DNA from: JACVRX01 sp035697245
GTDB lineage: Bacteria; Actinomycetota; Actinomycetes; Jiangellales; Jiangellaceae
DNA: 38,080 nt
Direction of reading: 5' to 3'
Assembly (NCBI GenBank): GCA_035697245.1
Contig: DASSDH010000044.1
Coordinates: forward strand, 1 to 38,080
This document shows, piece by piece, positions 32,064 through 38,080 of the stretch (positions are counted from its first letter, which is position 1; every line of letters starts with the position of its first letter). The notes under the pieces were generated by a model. The model was not told where the DNA came from and did no database searches. It saw nothing but the letters and a program-made list of their open reading frames with translations. The translations under genes and the position numbers were made by a program.

Positions 32064-33525
32064 CCCGCGCGGGTTCCTCACGACACCGCGACAAGGGGCG
32101 CCGACCCGCCCCGTCGACGAGCGGGTCCGCGACTGGCAGGAGGTCTACGCCGGTGGTGGTATCGGTCGGGCACTACTGCCCGTGATCAGCAAGCAGGCCG
32201 GGCGCTGCATGGACTGCGGCATCCCGTTCTGCCACGACGGCTGTCCATTGGGCAACTTGATCCCGGAGTGGAACGACTTGGTCTGGCGCGACGACTGGTA
32301 CGCCGCGATCGAACGTCTGCACGCCACCAACAACTTTCCGGAGTTCACCGGGCGGCTCTGTCCCGCGCCGTGCGAGGCCTCGTGCGTGCTGGGGATCAAC
32401 TCCGATCCGGTAACGATCAAGAACGTCGAAGTGGCGATCATCGACCGCGCCTTCGACGAAGGATGGGTGACACCGCAACCGCCGGAGCGGCTGTCCGATC
32501 GAACCGTCGCTGTAGTGGGCTCCGGGCCGGCCGGCCTGGCCGCCGCACAGCAACTCACCCGAGCTGGTCACACAGTTGCCGTGTTAGAGCGCGCGGACCG
32601 AGCAGGCGGCCTGCTCCGGTACGGCATTCCCGAGTTCAAGATGGAAAAACGCCACCTGGACCGCCGCCTTGACCAGATGCGGGCGGAAGGCACCATCCTC
32701 CGCACCGGAGTCGATGTCGGCGTCGAGCTCACCGGCGAGCAGCTCCGGCAACGTTACGACGCCATCGTGCTGGCGGTCGGCGCCACCGCCTGGCGCGACC
32801 TGCCGATCCCCGGACGCGAACTCGACGGCGTTCATCAGGCGATGGAATTCCTGCCGCAAGCCAACCGGGTGGCCCTGGGCGAGTCGATCCCGGGTCAGAT
32901 CACGGCGACCGGCAAGGACGTGGTGATCATCGGCGGTGGTGACACCGGCGCCGACTGCTTAGGGACGGTGCATCGGCAGGGCGCAGCGTCGGTGACCCAG
33001 CTGGAGATCTTGCCGCAGCCCCCGGACGTCCGGGACGTCTCGACGCCGTGGCCGACCTGGCCGCTGATGCTGCGGTCGTCGGCCGCGCACGAGGAGGGCG
33101 GTGAGCGGGTGTACTCAGTGTCGACCCAGCGCTTCCTGGGCGACGAGGACGGCCGGCTGCGTGCCCTGCAGCTGGTGGAGGTGCGCCTCGGGTCCACCGG
33201 CTTCGAACCGGTCGAGGGAAGCGAGCGGGAGCTGCCGGCCCAATTGGTCCTGCTCGCGATGGGTTTCGTCGGGCCGGAGCGCTCGGCGCTGGTGGAACAG
33301 CTCGATGTCGACCTCGACGCCCGCGGCAACATCGCCCGCGACGGGACCTACGCGACCTCCGTGCCGGGTGTCTTCGTCGCCGGAGATGCAGGGCGTGGCC
33401 AGTCACTTATCGTGTGGGCGATCGCGGAAGGACGTGCCTGCGCCGCCGCCGTTGACACCTGGCTGACGGGCACCCAGCGGTTGCCTTCGCCGATCCCCCC
33501 GACGGCGCGCCCGCTGGCTGTCTGA
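32056..33525 (+). CDS. gltD: Glutamate synthase (NADPH), small subunit
   Basis: GltD passes electrons from NADPH through FAD and iron-sulfur clusters to GltB. The 489-residue protein has N-terminal cysteine clusters beginning at C51 and C54 (CMDCGIPFCHDGCPLGN, then CPAPCEASC), the FAD site VAVVGSGPAGLAAAQQL, the NADPH site IIGGGDTGADCLG and the late FAD motif VFVAGDAGRGQSLIVWAI. ATG 32056 lies eight bases inside gltB, so the two are translationally coupled. The nitrogen it assimilates feeds HisC, HisH and TrpE/TrpG steps. Confidence 0.98.
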   Translation: MADPRGFLTTPRQGAPTRPVDERVRDWQEVYAGGGIGRALLPVISKQAGRCMDCGIPFCHDGCPLGNLIPEWNDLVWRDDWYAAIERLHATNNFPEFTGRLCPAPCEASCVLGINSDPVTIKNVEVAIIDRAFDEGWVTPQPPERLSDRTVAVVGSGPAGLAAAQQLTRAGHTVAVLERADRAGGLLRYGIPEFKMEKRHLDRRLDQMRAEGTILRTGVDVGVELTGEQLRQRYDAIVLAVGATAWRDLPIPGRELDGVHQAMEFLPQANRVALGESIPGQITATGKDVVIIGGGDTGADCLGTVHRQGAASVTQLEILPQPPDVRDVSTPWPTWPLMLRSSAAHEEGGERVYSVSTQRFLGDEDGRLRALQLVEVRLGSTGFEPVEGSERELPAQLVLLAMGFVGPERSALVEQLDVDLDARGNIARDGTYATSVPGVFVAGDAGRGQSLIVWAIAEGRACAAAVDTWLTGTQRLPSPIPPTARPLAV

Positions 33526-33538
33526 TCGGGCGCCGATC
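33524..33538 (+). terminator. Short hairpin at the gltD stop
   Basis: GATCGG at 33524-33529 and CCGATC at 33533-33538 form a six-base-pair stem with a three-base loop, beginning in the gltD stop codon. There is no U tract, so its role as a terminator is only possible. Confidence 0.3.
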
Positions 33539-33580
33539 GCATCAGGCGAGTGCTCCGCGTCGCGAACGCGGGCGCGTGAC

Positions 33581-33595
33581 TAGCCTGGCTCTGTG
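33581..33595 (+). promoter_or_regulatory. Leaderless promoter of pyk
   Basis: TAGCCT at 33581-33586 is followed after exactly six bases by GTG 33593. No ribosome site is present before the GTG and no clear -35 was found. The start is therefore set by the promoter rather than by a Shine-Dalgarno sequence. Confidence 0.6.
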
Positions 33596-35029
33596 CGCAG
33601 AGCCAAGGTCGTTTGCACGCTAGGCCCGGCAGCGTCGACCCCCGACCGGCTCGAGAAGCTGGTCGAGGCCGGTATGGACATCGCCCGGCTGAACATGAGC
33701 CATGGCAGTCATGCCGAACACGAGCAGCGTTATCACGATGTCCGCCAAGCCGCGAAGGTCTTTGGCCGAAGCCTGGGCGTTCTGGCCGACCTGCAGGGTC
33801 CGAAGATCCGACTCGGCAAGTTCGCGGACGGATCCGTCGAGCTCGAACCGGGCGCGCAGTTCACGATCACTACCGACGCCGTCGCGGGCAATGCTCAACG
33901 TTGCTCGACGACGTACTCCGGGCTGCCGGGCGACGTGCACGAGGGTGACCGGGTGCTGATCGACGACGGTCGGCTGGCGCTGCAGGTCGAAGAGGTAAGA
34001 GGCAGCGACGTCGTCACCCGGGTGATCCAGGGCGGGCCGGTCTCGGACAACAAGGGAATCAACCTGCCGGGCACTGTAGTGAGTGTCCCAGCACTGTCGG
34101 ACAAGGATGCCGACGACCTTCGGTGGGCGCTACGGATCGGCGTGGACATCGTCGCGCTGTCCTTCGTGCAGTCCCCGGACGACATCCGCGGTGTCCACGC
34201 GATCATGGACGAGGTCGGTGTCCGGGTGCCGGTCATCGCCAAGCTGGAGAAGCCGCAGGCGGTCGAGAACCTCGAAGCTGTCGTGGATGCGTTCGACGGC
34301 GTCATGGTCGCGCGGGGTGATCTCGGGGTGGAACTGCCGCTGTGGGACGTCCCACTGGTGCAGAAGCGAGCGATCGAACTGGCCCGGCGGCGGGCCAAGC
34401 CGGTCATCGTGGCAACCCAGATGCTGGAGAGCATGATCGAGAACCCGCGGCCAACGCGAGCTGAGGCATCAGACGTCGCCAACGCTGTCCTCGACGGCGC
34501 CGATGCCGTCATGCTCTCCGGCGAGACCAGCGTCGGGGCCTATCCCGTCGAGGCCGTCGCGACGATGGCGCGCATCGTCGAGACGGTCGAGGTGCAGGGA
34601 TTAGACCGGATACCGCCGCTCGGGGTCCGACCGAAGACCCAGGGCGGCGCGACTACCTGGGCTGCCGCCGAAATCGCCGACATGCTGGGCGCGCGGTTCC
34701 TGGTCGCCTTCACCCAGAGCGGCGACTCGGCACGACGCATGTCGCGGCTTCGGTCATCGATACCGTTGCTGGGCTTCACCCCGCTGGAGTCCACGCGCAA
34801 CCAGCTGGCCCTGTCCTGGGGCGTGGAGCCGTTCCTCGTTCCACACGTCAGCCACACCGACGAGATGGTGCTGCAGGTCGACCGGATGCTGGTGGATATG
34901 AGCCGCTGCCGCCCCGGTGACATGGTGGTGGTGGTCGCCGGCTCGCCGCCCGGTACGCCGGGCTCGACGAACACCGTGCGGATCCATCGCATCGGCGAGG
35001 CTGTTGGGAACCTGCCGGCCTTCAGCTGA
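33593..35029 (+). CDS. pyk: Pyruvate kinase
   Basis: Pyruvate kinase makes pyruvate and ATP from phosphoenolpyruvate in glycolysis. The 478-residue length is standard. The N-terminal RRAKVVCTLGPA, RLNMSHGSH, the catalytic lysine block IAKLEKPQAVENLE, the metal site MVARGDLGVELP, ATQMLESMIENPRPTRAE and VMLSGETSVGAYP are all intact. The C-terminal domain binds the allosteric effector. GTG 33593 is backed by a leaderless promoter and leaves no room for a longer N terminus in the family alignment. Confidence 0.98.
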   Translation: MRRAKVVCTLGPAASTPDRLEKLVEAGMDIARLNMSHGSHAEHEQRYHDVRQAAKVFGRSLGVLADLQGPKIRLGKFADGSVELEPGAQFTITTDAVAGNAQRCSTTYSGLPGDVHEGDRVLIDDGRLALQVEEVRGSDVVTRVIQGGPVSDNKGINLPGTVVSVPALSDKDADDLRWALRIGVDIVALSFVQSPDDIRGVHAIMDEVGVRVPVIAKLEKPQAVENLEAVVDAFDGVMVARGDLGVELPLWDVPLVQKRAIELARRRAKPVIVATQMLESMIENPRPTRAEASDVANAVLDGADAVMLSGETSVGAYPVEAVATMARIVETVEVQGLDRIPPLGVRPKTQGGATTWAAAEIADMLGARFLVAFTQSGDSARRMSRLRSSIPLLGFTPLESTRNQLALSWGVEPFLVPHVSHTDEMVLQVDRMLVDMSRCRPGDMVVVVAGSPPGTPGSTNTVRIHRIGEAVGNLPAFS

Positions 35030-35038
35030 TCACGTCGG

Positions 35039-35112
35039 TGCCCTGGGTGGGAGTCGAACCCACAGACACCGCATTTTGAGTGCGGCGGCTTTGCCAGTTT
35101 GCCTACCAGGGC
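35039..35112 (-). tRNA. tRNA with CAA anticodon (formally Leu) and class I shape
   Basis: A 74-base cloverleaf on the minus strand. Acceptor GCCCTGG pairs with CCAGGGC (all seven pairs) and the discriminator is A. The D arm has three pairs and a GG pair in its loop. The anticodon stem is CCGCA/TGCGG with loop CTCAAAA, so the anticodon is CAA and reads UUG (leucine). The variable region is only five bases (TGTCT), and the T arm is GTGGG-TTCGACT-CCCAC. CCA is not encoded. Bacterial leucine tRNAs normally have a long variable arm, so this shape is unexpected. The gene is antisense to its flanking genes pyk and pdtaR. Confidence 0.9.
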
Positions 35113-35233
35113 GCGCGAACCCCTAGAGGGGCAGGGCCCACCAGCCTACCGGCCGGACTCGAGCCGCTGGACACGTCGTAGTCCCGATCCGCGTGTCGAG
35201 CGCCGCGAACGGTTGGTGCCGTCGACCGCTCAG

Positions 35234-35248
35234 TACGCTGCTGCTGTG
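35234..35248 (+). promoter_or_regulatory. Leaderless promoter of pdtaR
   Basis: TACGCT at 35234-35239 lies exactly six bases before GTG 35246, the start chosen for the response regulator. A TTGGTG at 35213-35218 is a possible -35, but the spacer is only 15 bases. This spacing decides against the earlier in-frame GTG at 35216. Confidence 0.5.
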
Positions 35249-35875
35249 CCGGCCGCCCCTGCAAGTCGCCGCGTCCTCGTCGCTGAAGATGAGGCGTTGA
35301 TTCGACTGGATCTGGCCGAGATGCTGGCGGAGGAGGGTTACGAAGTCGTCGGCGAGGCGGCCGACGGTGCGACGGCCGTTCGGCTGGCCGAGGAACTTCG
35401 ACCAGACTTGGTCGTGTTGGACGTCAAGATGCCGGTCCTGGACGGAATCTCGGCAGCCGAGCGGATCGTCGCACAGCGCATCGCCCCGGTCCTCATCCTG
35501 ACTGCTTTCTCTCAGCGTGAGCTCGTCGAGCGGGCCCGGGCGGCCGGCGCGATGGCCTATCTGGTCAAGCCCTTCGTCAAGGCCGACCTGATGCCGGCGA
35601 TCGAGATGGCGCTGTCCCGGCACGAGGAGATCACCCAGCTCGAGCAGGAGGTCGCCGATCTCACCGATCGGCTGGAGACCCGCAAGCTGGTCGACCGGGC
35701 GAAGGGCCTGCTGCAGACCCGGTTCGGGTTGACCGAGCCCGATGCCTTCCGGTGGATCCAGAAAGCCGCCATGGACAAGCGGACGTCGATGCGAGAGGTC
35801 GCCCAGGTCGTCATCGCGGAGACGTCGGCGGCTGCCCAAGAAGCGAAGCAGGAACCTCCGCGCCGGGAGCGGTGA
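35246..35875 (+). CDS. pdtaR: Response regulator with RNA-binding ANTAR domain (PdtaR type)
   Basis: A 209-residue two-domain regulator. The receiver (about 8-125) has the acidic pair in VLVAEDEALIR, the phosphorylation site D59 in VVLDVKMPVLDG, and the lysine in AYLVKPF. A coiled helix (EEITQLEQEVADLTDRLETR) leads to an ANTAR domain (about 145-195; DRAKGLLQTRFGLTEPDAF). ANTAR proteins bind paired hexaloop RNA hairpins and prevent termination. In mycobacteria PdtaR works with the kinase PdtaS; no kinase gene is near here. The stop overlaps the next lipoprotein gene, linking the regulator with a transport protein. An earlier GTG (35216) would add ten residues. Confidence 0.95.
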   Translation: MPAAPASRRVLVAEDEALIRLDLAEMLAEEGYEVVGEAADGATAVRLAEELRPDLVVLDVKMPVLDGISAAERIVAQRIAPVLILTAFSQRELVERARAAGAMAYLVKPFVKADLMPAIEMALSRHEEITQLEQEVADLTDRLETRKLVDRAKGLLQTRFGLTEPDAFRWIQKAAMDKRTSMREVAQVVIAETSAAAQEAKQEPPRRER

Positions 35876-37056
35876 GGGTGCGCGCCGCGGTCGCCTGGCG
35901 GCTTGCGGCGATGACGGCTGCCGGATGTGCACTTGCCGGCTGTTCTTCGATCGGCGATCTGCTGGCCGAGAGCGACGAAGGCGGCCCGCGGACTGCCAAG
36001 ATCGTCGTGATGGCGCCGGCTGAGGGTACGTCGGCGGCAGCCGGCGCCGAGGTGTTGGCGGCCGTGCAGCTCGCACTGGACGACGCCGCGCTGAGCATCC
36101 CTGACTGGACGGTAGAGGTCGTTGCCGTCGGCGACACCGACGCTCGGGCCGCTTCCGAGGCGCTGATCGAGAACCCCGAGGTCGTCGCCGTGGTCGGGGG
36201 GCTCTCCGGCCCCGCCGTGCGGGCGATCCAGCCGATTCTGGGTGAAGCCTCGATCCTGTTCGTCTCTCCGGCCGATGTGGCGCCAGAGCACACCCGCGGA
36301 GCCGATCCGGCAGCGCCGCTGCGACCGTACGTCTCGTACTTCCGCACCGCCGTTGCTGGTGGAGACACGGTCGACACAGCCGCGAACTACGCGGTGGACG
36401 GCCTCGATGCCCAGAAAGTCGTGATCATCGACGGGGGCGCGGGCGACGAGGCCGCTCGATTCGCCGCCCAAGTGCGACGACTGGGCTCCGATGTCGTGGC
36501 CATGGCACCTCCCGGCGCGGACTGGGAGCGGATCGAGCACGTGGTCGAGTCCGCCGATGCGGCGAACGCCGACGTCATCTATACGACCGGCGACGCCGAG
36601 TTCGCGGCGCAGGTCGCGAAGACGCTTGCCGGCACCGGGCTGGACGCAACACTGCTCGGCGGCGCCGCTTTGCGCTCGGAGGACTTCCTCACCGCAGCCG
36701 GGACGGCGGCCGAAGGCGCGGTCGCTGTCGTCGATCCCCATCGTGTCGCTACCTCCACCGGTGCTGGCGGAGATCTTGCGGCCCGCCTCGGCGAGCACGT
36801 CGTCGATGCCCCTGGCAGCTATGGGCCAGCTGCTTACGACGCCGGGACGGCGCTGGCCGCGGTGCTCCGCAGGTGCTTGTCCGACGAGGACACTGCTGCC
36901 GCCGCTCGCGAGAATTGTGTCGCCGAGATGGCGCAGGTGTCGTTCGCCGGTGTCACGGGCGAGGTTGCCTTCGATGCCTTCGGCGACCGGGCCGGGACCC
37001 GGCCGCAGGTCTTCCAGATCCGGGACGGTGTATGGATCGAGTTGGGCTCGGCCTGA
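35872..37056 (+). CDS. Substrate-binding lipoprotein, branched-chain amino-acid type (first)
   Basis: A 394-residue predicted lipoprotein with lipobox ALAGC (C24) and a type I periplasmic-binding fold resembling Leu/Ile/Val-binding proteins (Peripla_BP_6): a first lobe starting KIVVMAPAEGTSAAAGAEVLA, the middle VVAVVGGLSGPAVRAIQPIL and ILFVSPADV, and a second lobe with KVVIIDGGAGDEAARFA, NADVIYTTGD and SYGPAAYDAGTALAAVL. The ligand cannot be told. GTG 35872 overlaps the pdtaR stop (GTGA); GTG 35878 is an alternative. The first lobe is short compared with LivJ-type proteins. No permease or ATPase gene is seen before the window ends. Confidence 0.88.
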   Translation: MRVRAAVAWRLAAMTAAGCALAGCSSIGDLLAESDEGGPRTAKIVVMAPAEGTSAAAGAEVLAAVQLALDDAALSIPDWTVEVVAVGDTDARAASEALIENPEVVAVVGGLSGPAVRAIQPILGEASILFVSPADVAPEHTRGADPAAPLRPYVSYFRTAVAGGDTVDTAANYAVDGLDAQKVVIIDGGAGDEAARFAAQVRRLGSDVVAMAPPGADWERIEHVVESADAANADVIYTTGDAEFAAQVAKTLAGTGLDATLLGGAALRSEDFLTAAGTAAEGAVAVVDPHRVATSTGAGGDLAARLGEHVVDAPGSYGPAAYDAGTALAAVLRRCLSDEDTAAAARENCVAEMAQVSFAGVTGEVAFDAFGDRAGTRPQVFQIRDGVWIELGSA

Positions 37057-37073
37057 TCACGGTTGCGACACGG

Positions 37074-37098
37074 CGACACCATGCAGGTCACAGTGTCG
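37074..37098 (+). other. Weak inverted repeat in the gap between two binding-protein genes
   Basis: CGACAC at 37074-37079 and GTGTCG at 37093-37098 form a six-base-pair inverted repeat with a 13-base loop. A second short one (CCCCG/CGGGG) lies near 37180-37195. Either may mark the end of the first transcript. A clear promoter for the next gene was not found. Confidence 0.25.
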
Positions 37099-37222
37099 TC
37101 ACAACCTGTCCGTACCGGGACCCGGGTGGTGCGCTGTCCGCGTTGCCGGATTAGGTTTCCAGTTCGACCAGGGGTAGGTTCGCCCCGCTCCGGGGTGTCC
37201 CGGTTCAGAAGAAGGAGAGCAC

Positions 37223-38080
37223 ATGATCCGCACCACCCCGCTCTGGCGTTCGGTCGCCGTAGTTGGCGTGGCCTCCCTTGCGCTTGCCGCGTGCGGCGGC
37301 GACGACGAGGGAGGCGAAGGCACGGGTGCTACCGAATCGCCGACCGAAGCCGGCGCGGCCGGCGACGGCACGCTGAAGCTCGGCACCCTGTTGCCACAGA
37401 CCGGTAGCCTTGCGTCGCTCGGACCACCCGAGTTCGCCGGCGTCGACCTCGCGGTCGAGGAGATCAACGCGGCCGGTGGCGTGCTCGGCGAGGAGGTCAC
37501 CGTCAGTCATACTGACTCCGGCGACACTTCGACCGACATCGCATCGCAGTCGGTTGATCGACTGCTTTCCGAAGACGTAGACACGATCATCGGTGCGGCC
37601 TCGTCTGCTGTGACGAAAACTGTCATCGACGCGATCGTGCAGAGCGACACGGTGATGTTCTCGCCCGCGAACACCTCGCCGGACTTCACCACGTACGATG
37701 ACGGCGGCTACTACTTCCGCACCGCACCGTCCGACGTCCTCCAAGGCCGGGTCATGGGTGACCTGGTGATCTCCGACGGATGCGCCAACGTCGGCATGCT
37801 GGCCCTGCAGGACCCGTACGGCGAAGGCCTTGCGGTGAATGTGACGGAATCTGTCGAAGGGGGTGGCGGCGAGATCGCAGGCGGCGAGCCGATCATCTAC
37901 GACCCGAACGCGGCGAGCTTCACGACCGAGGTCACCCAGATGGCGTCGCTGCAGCCGGATTGTATCGTGCTGATCGGGTTCGAAGAGACGTGGACGGTCG
38001 TCCCGGAAATGGTCAACCAGGGCATCGGACCGCAGGACGTCCCGGTCTACTTCGTGGACGGCAACCTTTCGAATGACACC
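37223..38080 (+). CDS. Substrate-binding lipoprotein, branched-chain amino-acid type (second; 3' partial)
   Basis: The frame opens at ATG 37223, after a clear AAGGAG ribosome site, and is still open at the window end (286 residues visible). The signal peptide ends in the lipobox LALAAC (C24), followed by a Gly/Asp/Glu-rich linker. The binding fold begins LKLGTLLPQTGSLASLGPPE and continues with GVDLAVEEINAAGGVLG, typical of Leu/Ile/Val-binding proteins, then TIIGAASSAVTK, FSPANTSPDF and YYFRTAPSD. It is a much closer match to the LivJ family than the preceding gene. Permease and ATPase genes would be expected downstream, outside this window. Confidence 0.93.
   Translation, partial: MIRTTPLWRSVAVVGVASLALAACGGDDEGGEGTGATESPTEAGAAGDGTLKLGTLLPQTGSLASLGPPEFAGVDLAVEEINAAGGVLGEEVTVSHTDSGDTSTDIASQSVDRLLSEDVDTIIGAASSAVTKTVIDAIVQSDTVMFSPANTSPDFTTYDDGGYYFRTAPSDVLQGRVMGDLVISDGCANVGMLALQDPYGEGLAVNVTESVEGGGGEIAGGEPIIYDPNAASFTTEVTQMASLQPDCIVLIGFEETWTVVPEMVNQGIGPQDVPVYFVDGNLSNDT

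Noticed and set aside
30498..32081. A 527-codon open frame on the minus strand opposite gltB
   Set aside because: It mirrors the codon structure of gltB, as high-GC genes often give long antisense frames; its product has no recognisable domain and gltB is unmistakable.
35099..35245. Longer N terminus for PdtaR
   Set aside because: It would overlap the tRNA gene and adds no receiver sequence; GTG 35246 has a -10 box at leaderless distance.

Overview
The window is high-GC bacterial DNA from an actinobacterium. The evidence is frequent GTG starts, gene starts overlapping the previous stop as ATGA or GTGA, several TAnnnT -10 boxes six or seven bases ahead of the start codon (leaderless transcripts), a PriA-type HisA with no trpF in the trp cluster, a PdtaR-type ANTAR response regulator, a TIGR02234-like Trp-associated membrane protein and an HGNTPAAW-type small membrane protein. 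The order lspA, rluD, dnaE, his genes, trp genes, lgt, gltBD, pyk, pdtaR is a conserved actinobacterial arrangement (recalled, not searched). The genus cannot be fixed from the sequence. This is core chromosome: no prophage, transposase or CRISPR array was seen.

Layout. 1-1996: a DksA/TraR-type zinc-finger protein with a KAPAK-repeat tail (5' cut by the window edge), signal peptidase II and an RluA-family pseudouridine synthase, all overlapping. 1997-2329 is a palindrome-rich non-coding stretch ending in a strong terminator hairpin. 2330-3286 is an AroQ chorismate mutase fused to a DAHP-synthase-like domain that has lost key catalytic residues. 3393-7519: DnaE1 and a small membrane protein, converging on a YbaK-type deacylase.

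8136-14599 is a histidine operon, hisD-hisC-hisB-hisH-methyltransferase-hisA/priA-Rid protein-hisF. A 121-bp imperfect inverted repeat sits between the methyltransferase and hisA. A heterodimeric ABC exporter pair follows (14680-18305), then a convergent lipoprotein gene. hisI restarts the biosynthetic run and overlaps trpE; next come a Trp-associated membrane protein, a small membrane protein, an orphan winged-helix protein, trpC-trpB-trpA, a DsbA-like thioredoxin and lgt. hisG, hisE, trpD, trpG and trpF are not in the window; PriA probably covers trpF.

26747-33525: a VIT-family metal transporter with a DtxR/IdeR-like box ahead of its promoter, then gltB and gltD (nitrogen donors for the His and Trp pathways). 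33593-38080: pyruvate kinase, a tRNA gene with a CAA anticodon but class I shape on the minus strand, PdtaR, and two lipoprotein substrate-binding proteins of the branched-chain amino-acid type, the second cut by the window end.

Items most worth a second look: the class I tRNA with a leucine anticodon, the degenerate DAHP-synthase/chorismate-mutase fusion, the receiver-less winged-helix protein next to an inverted repeat over the trpC -10 box, the 121-bp inverted repeat inside the his operon, and the extra his-operon members (a methyltransferase and a Rid protein lacking the family arginine).
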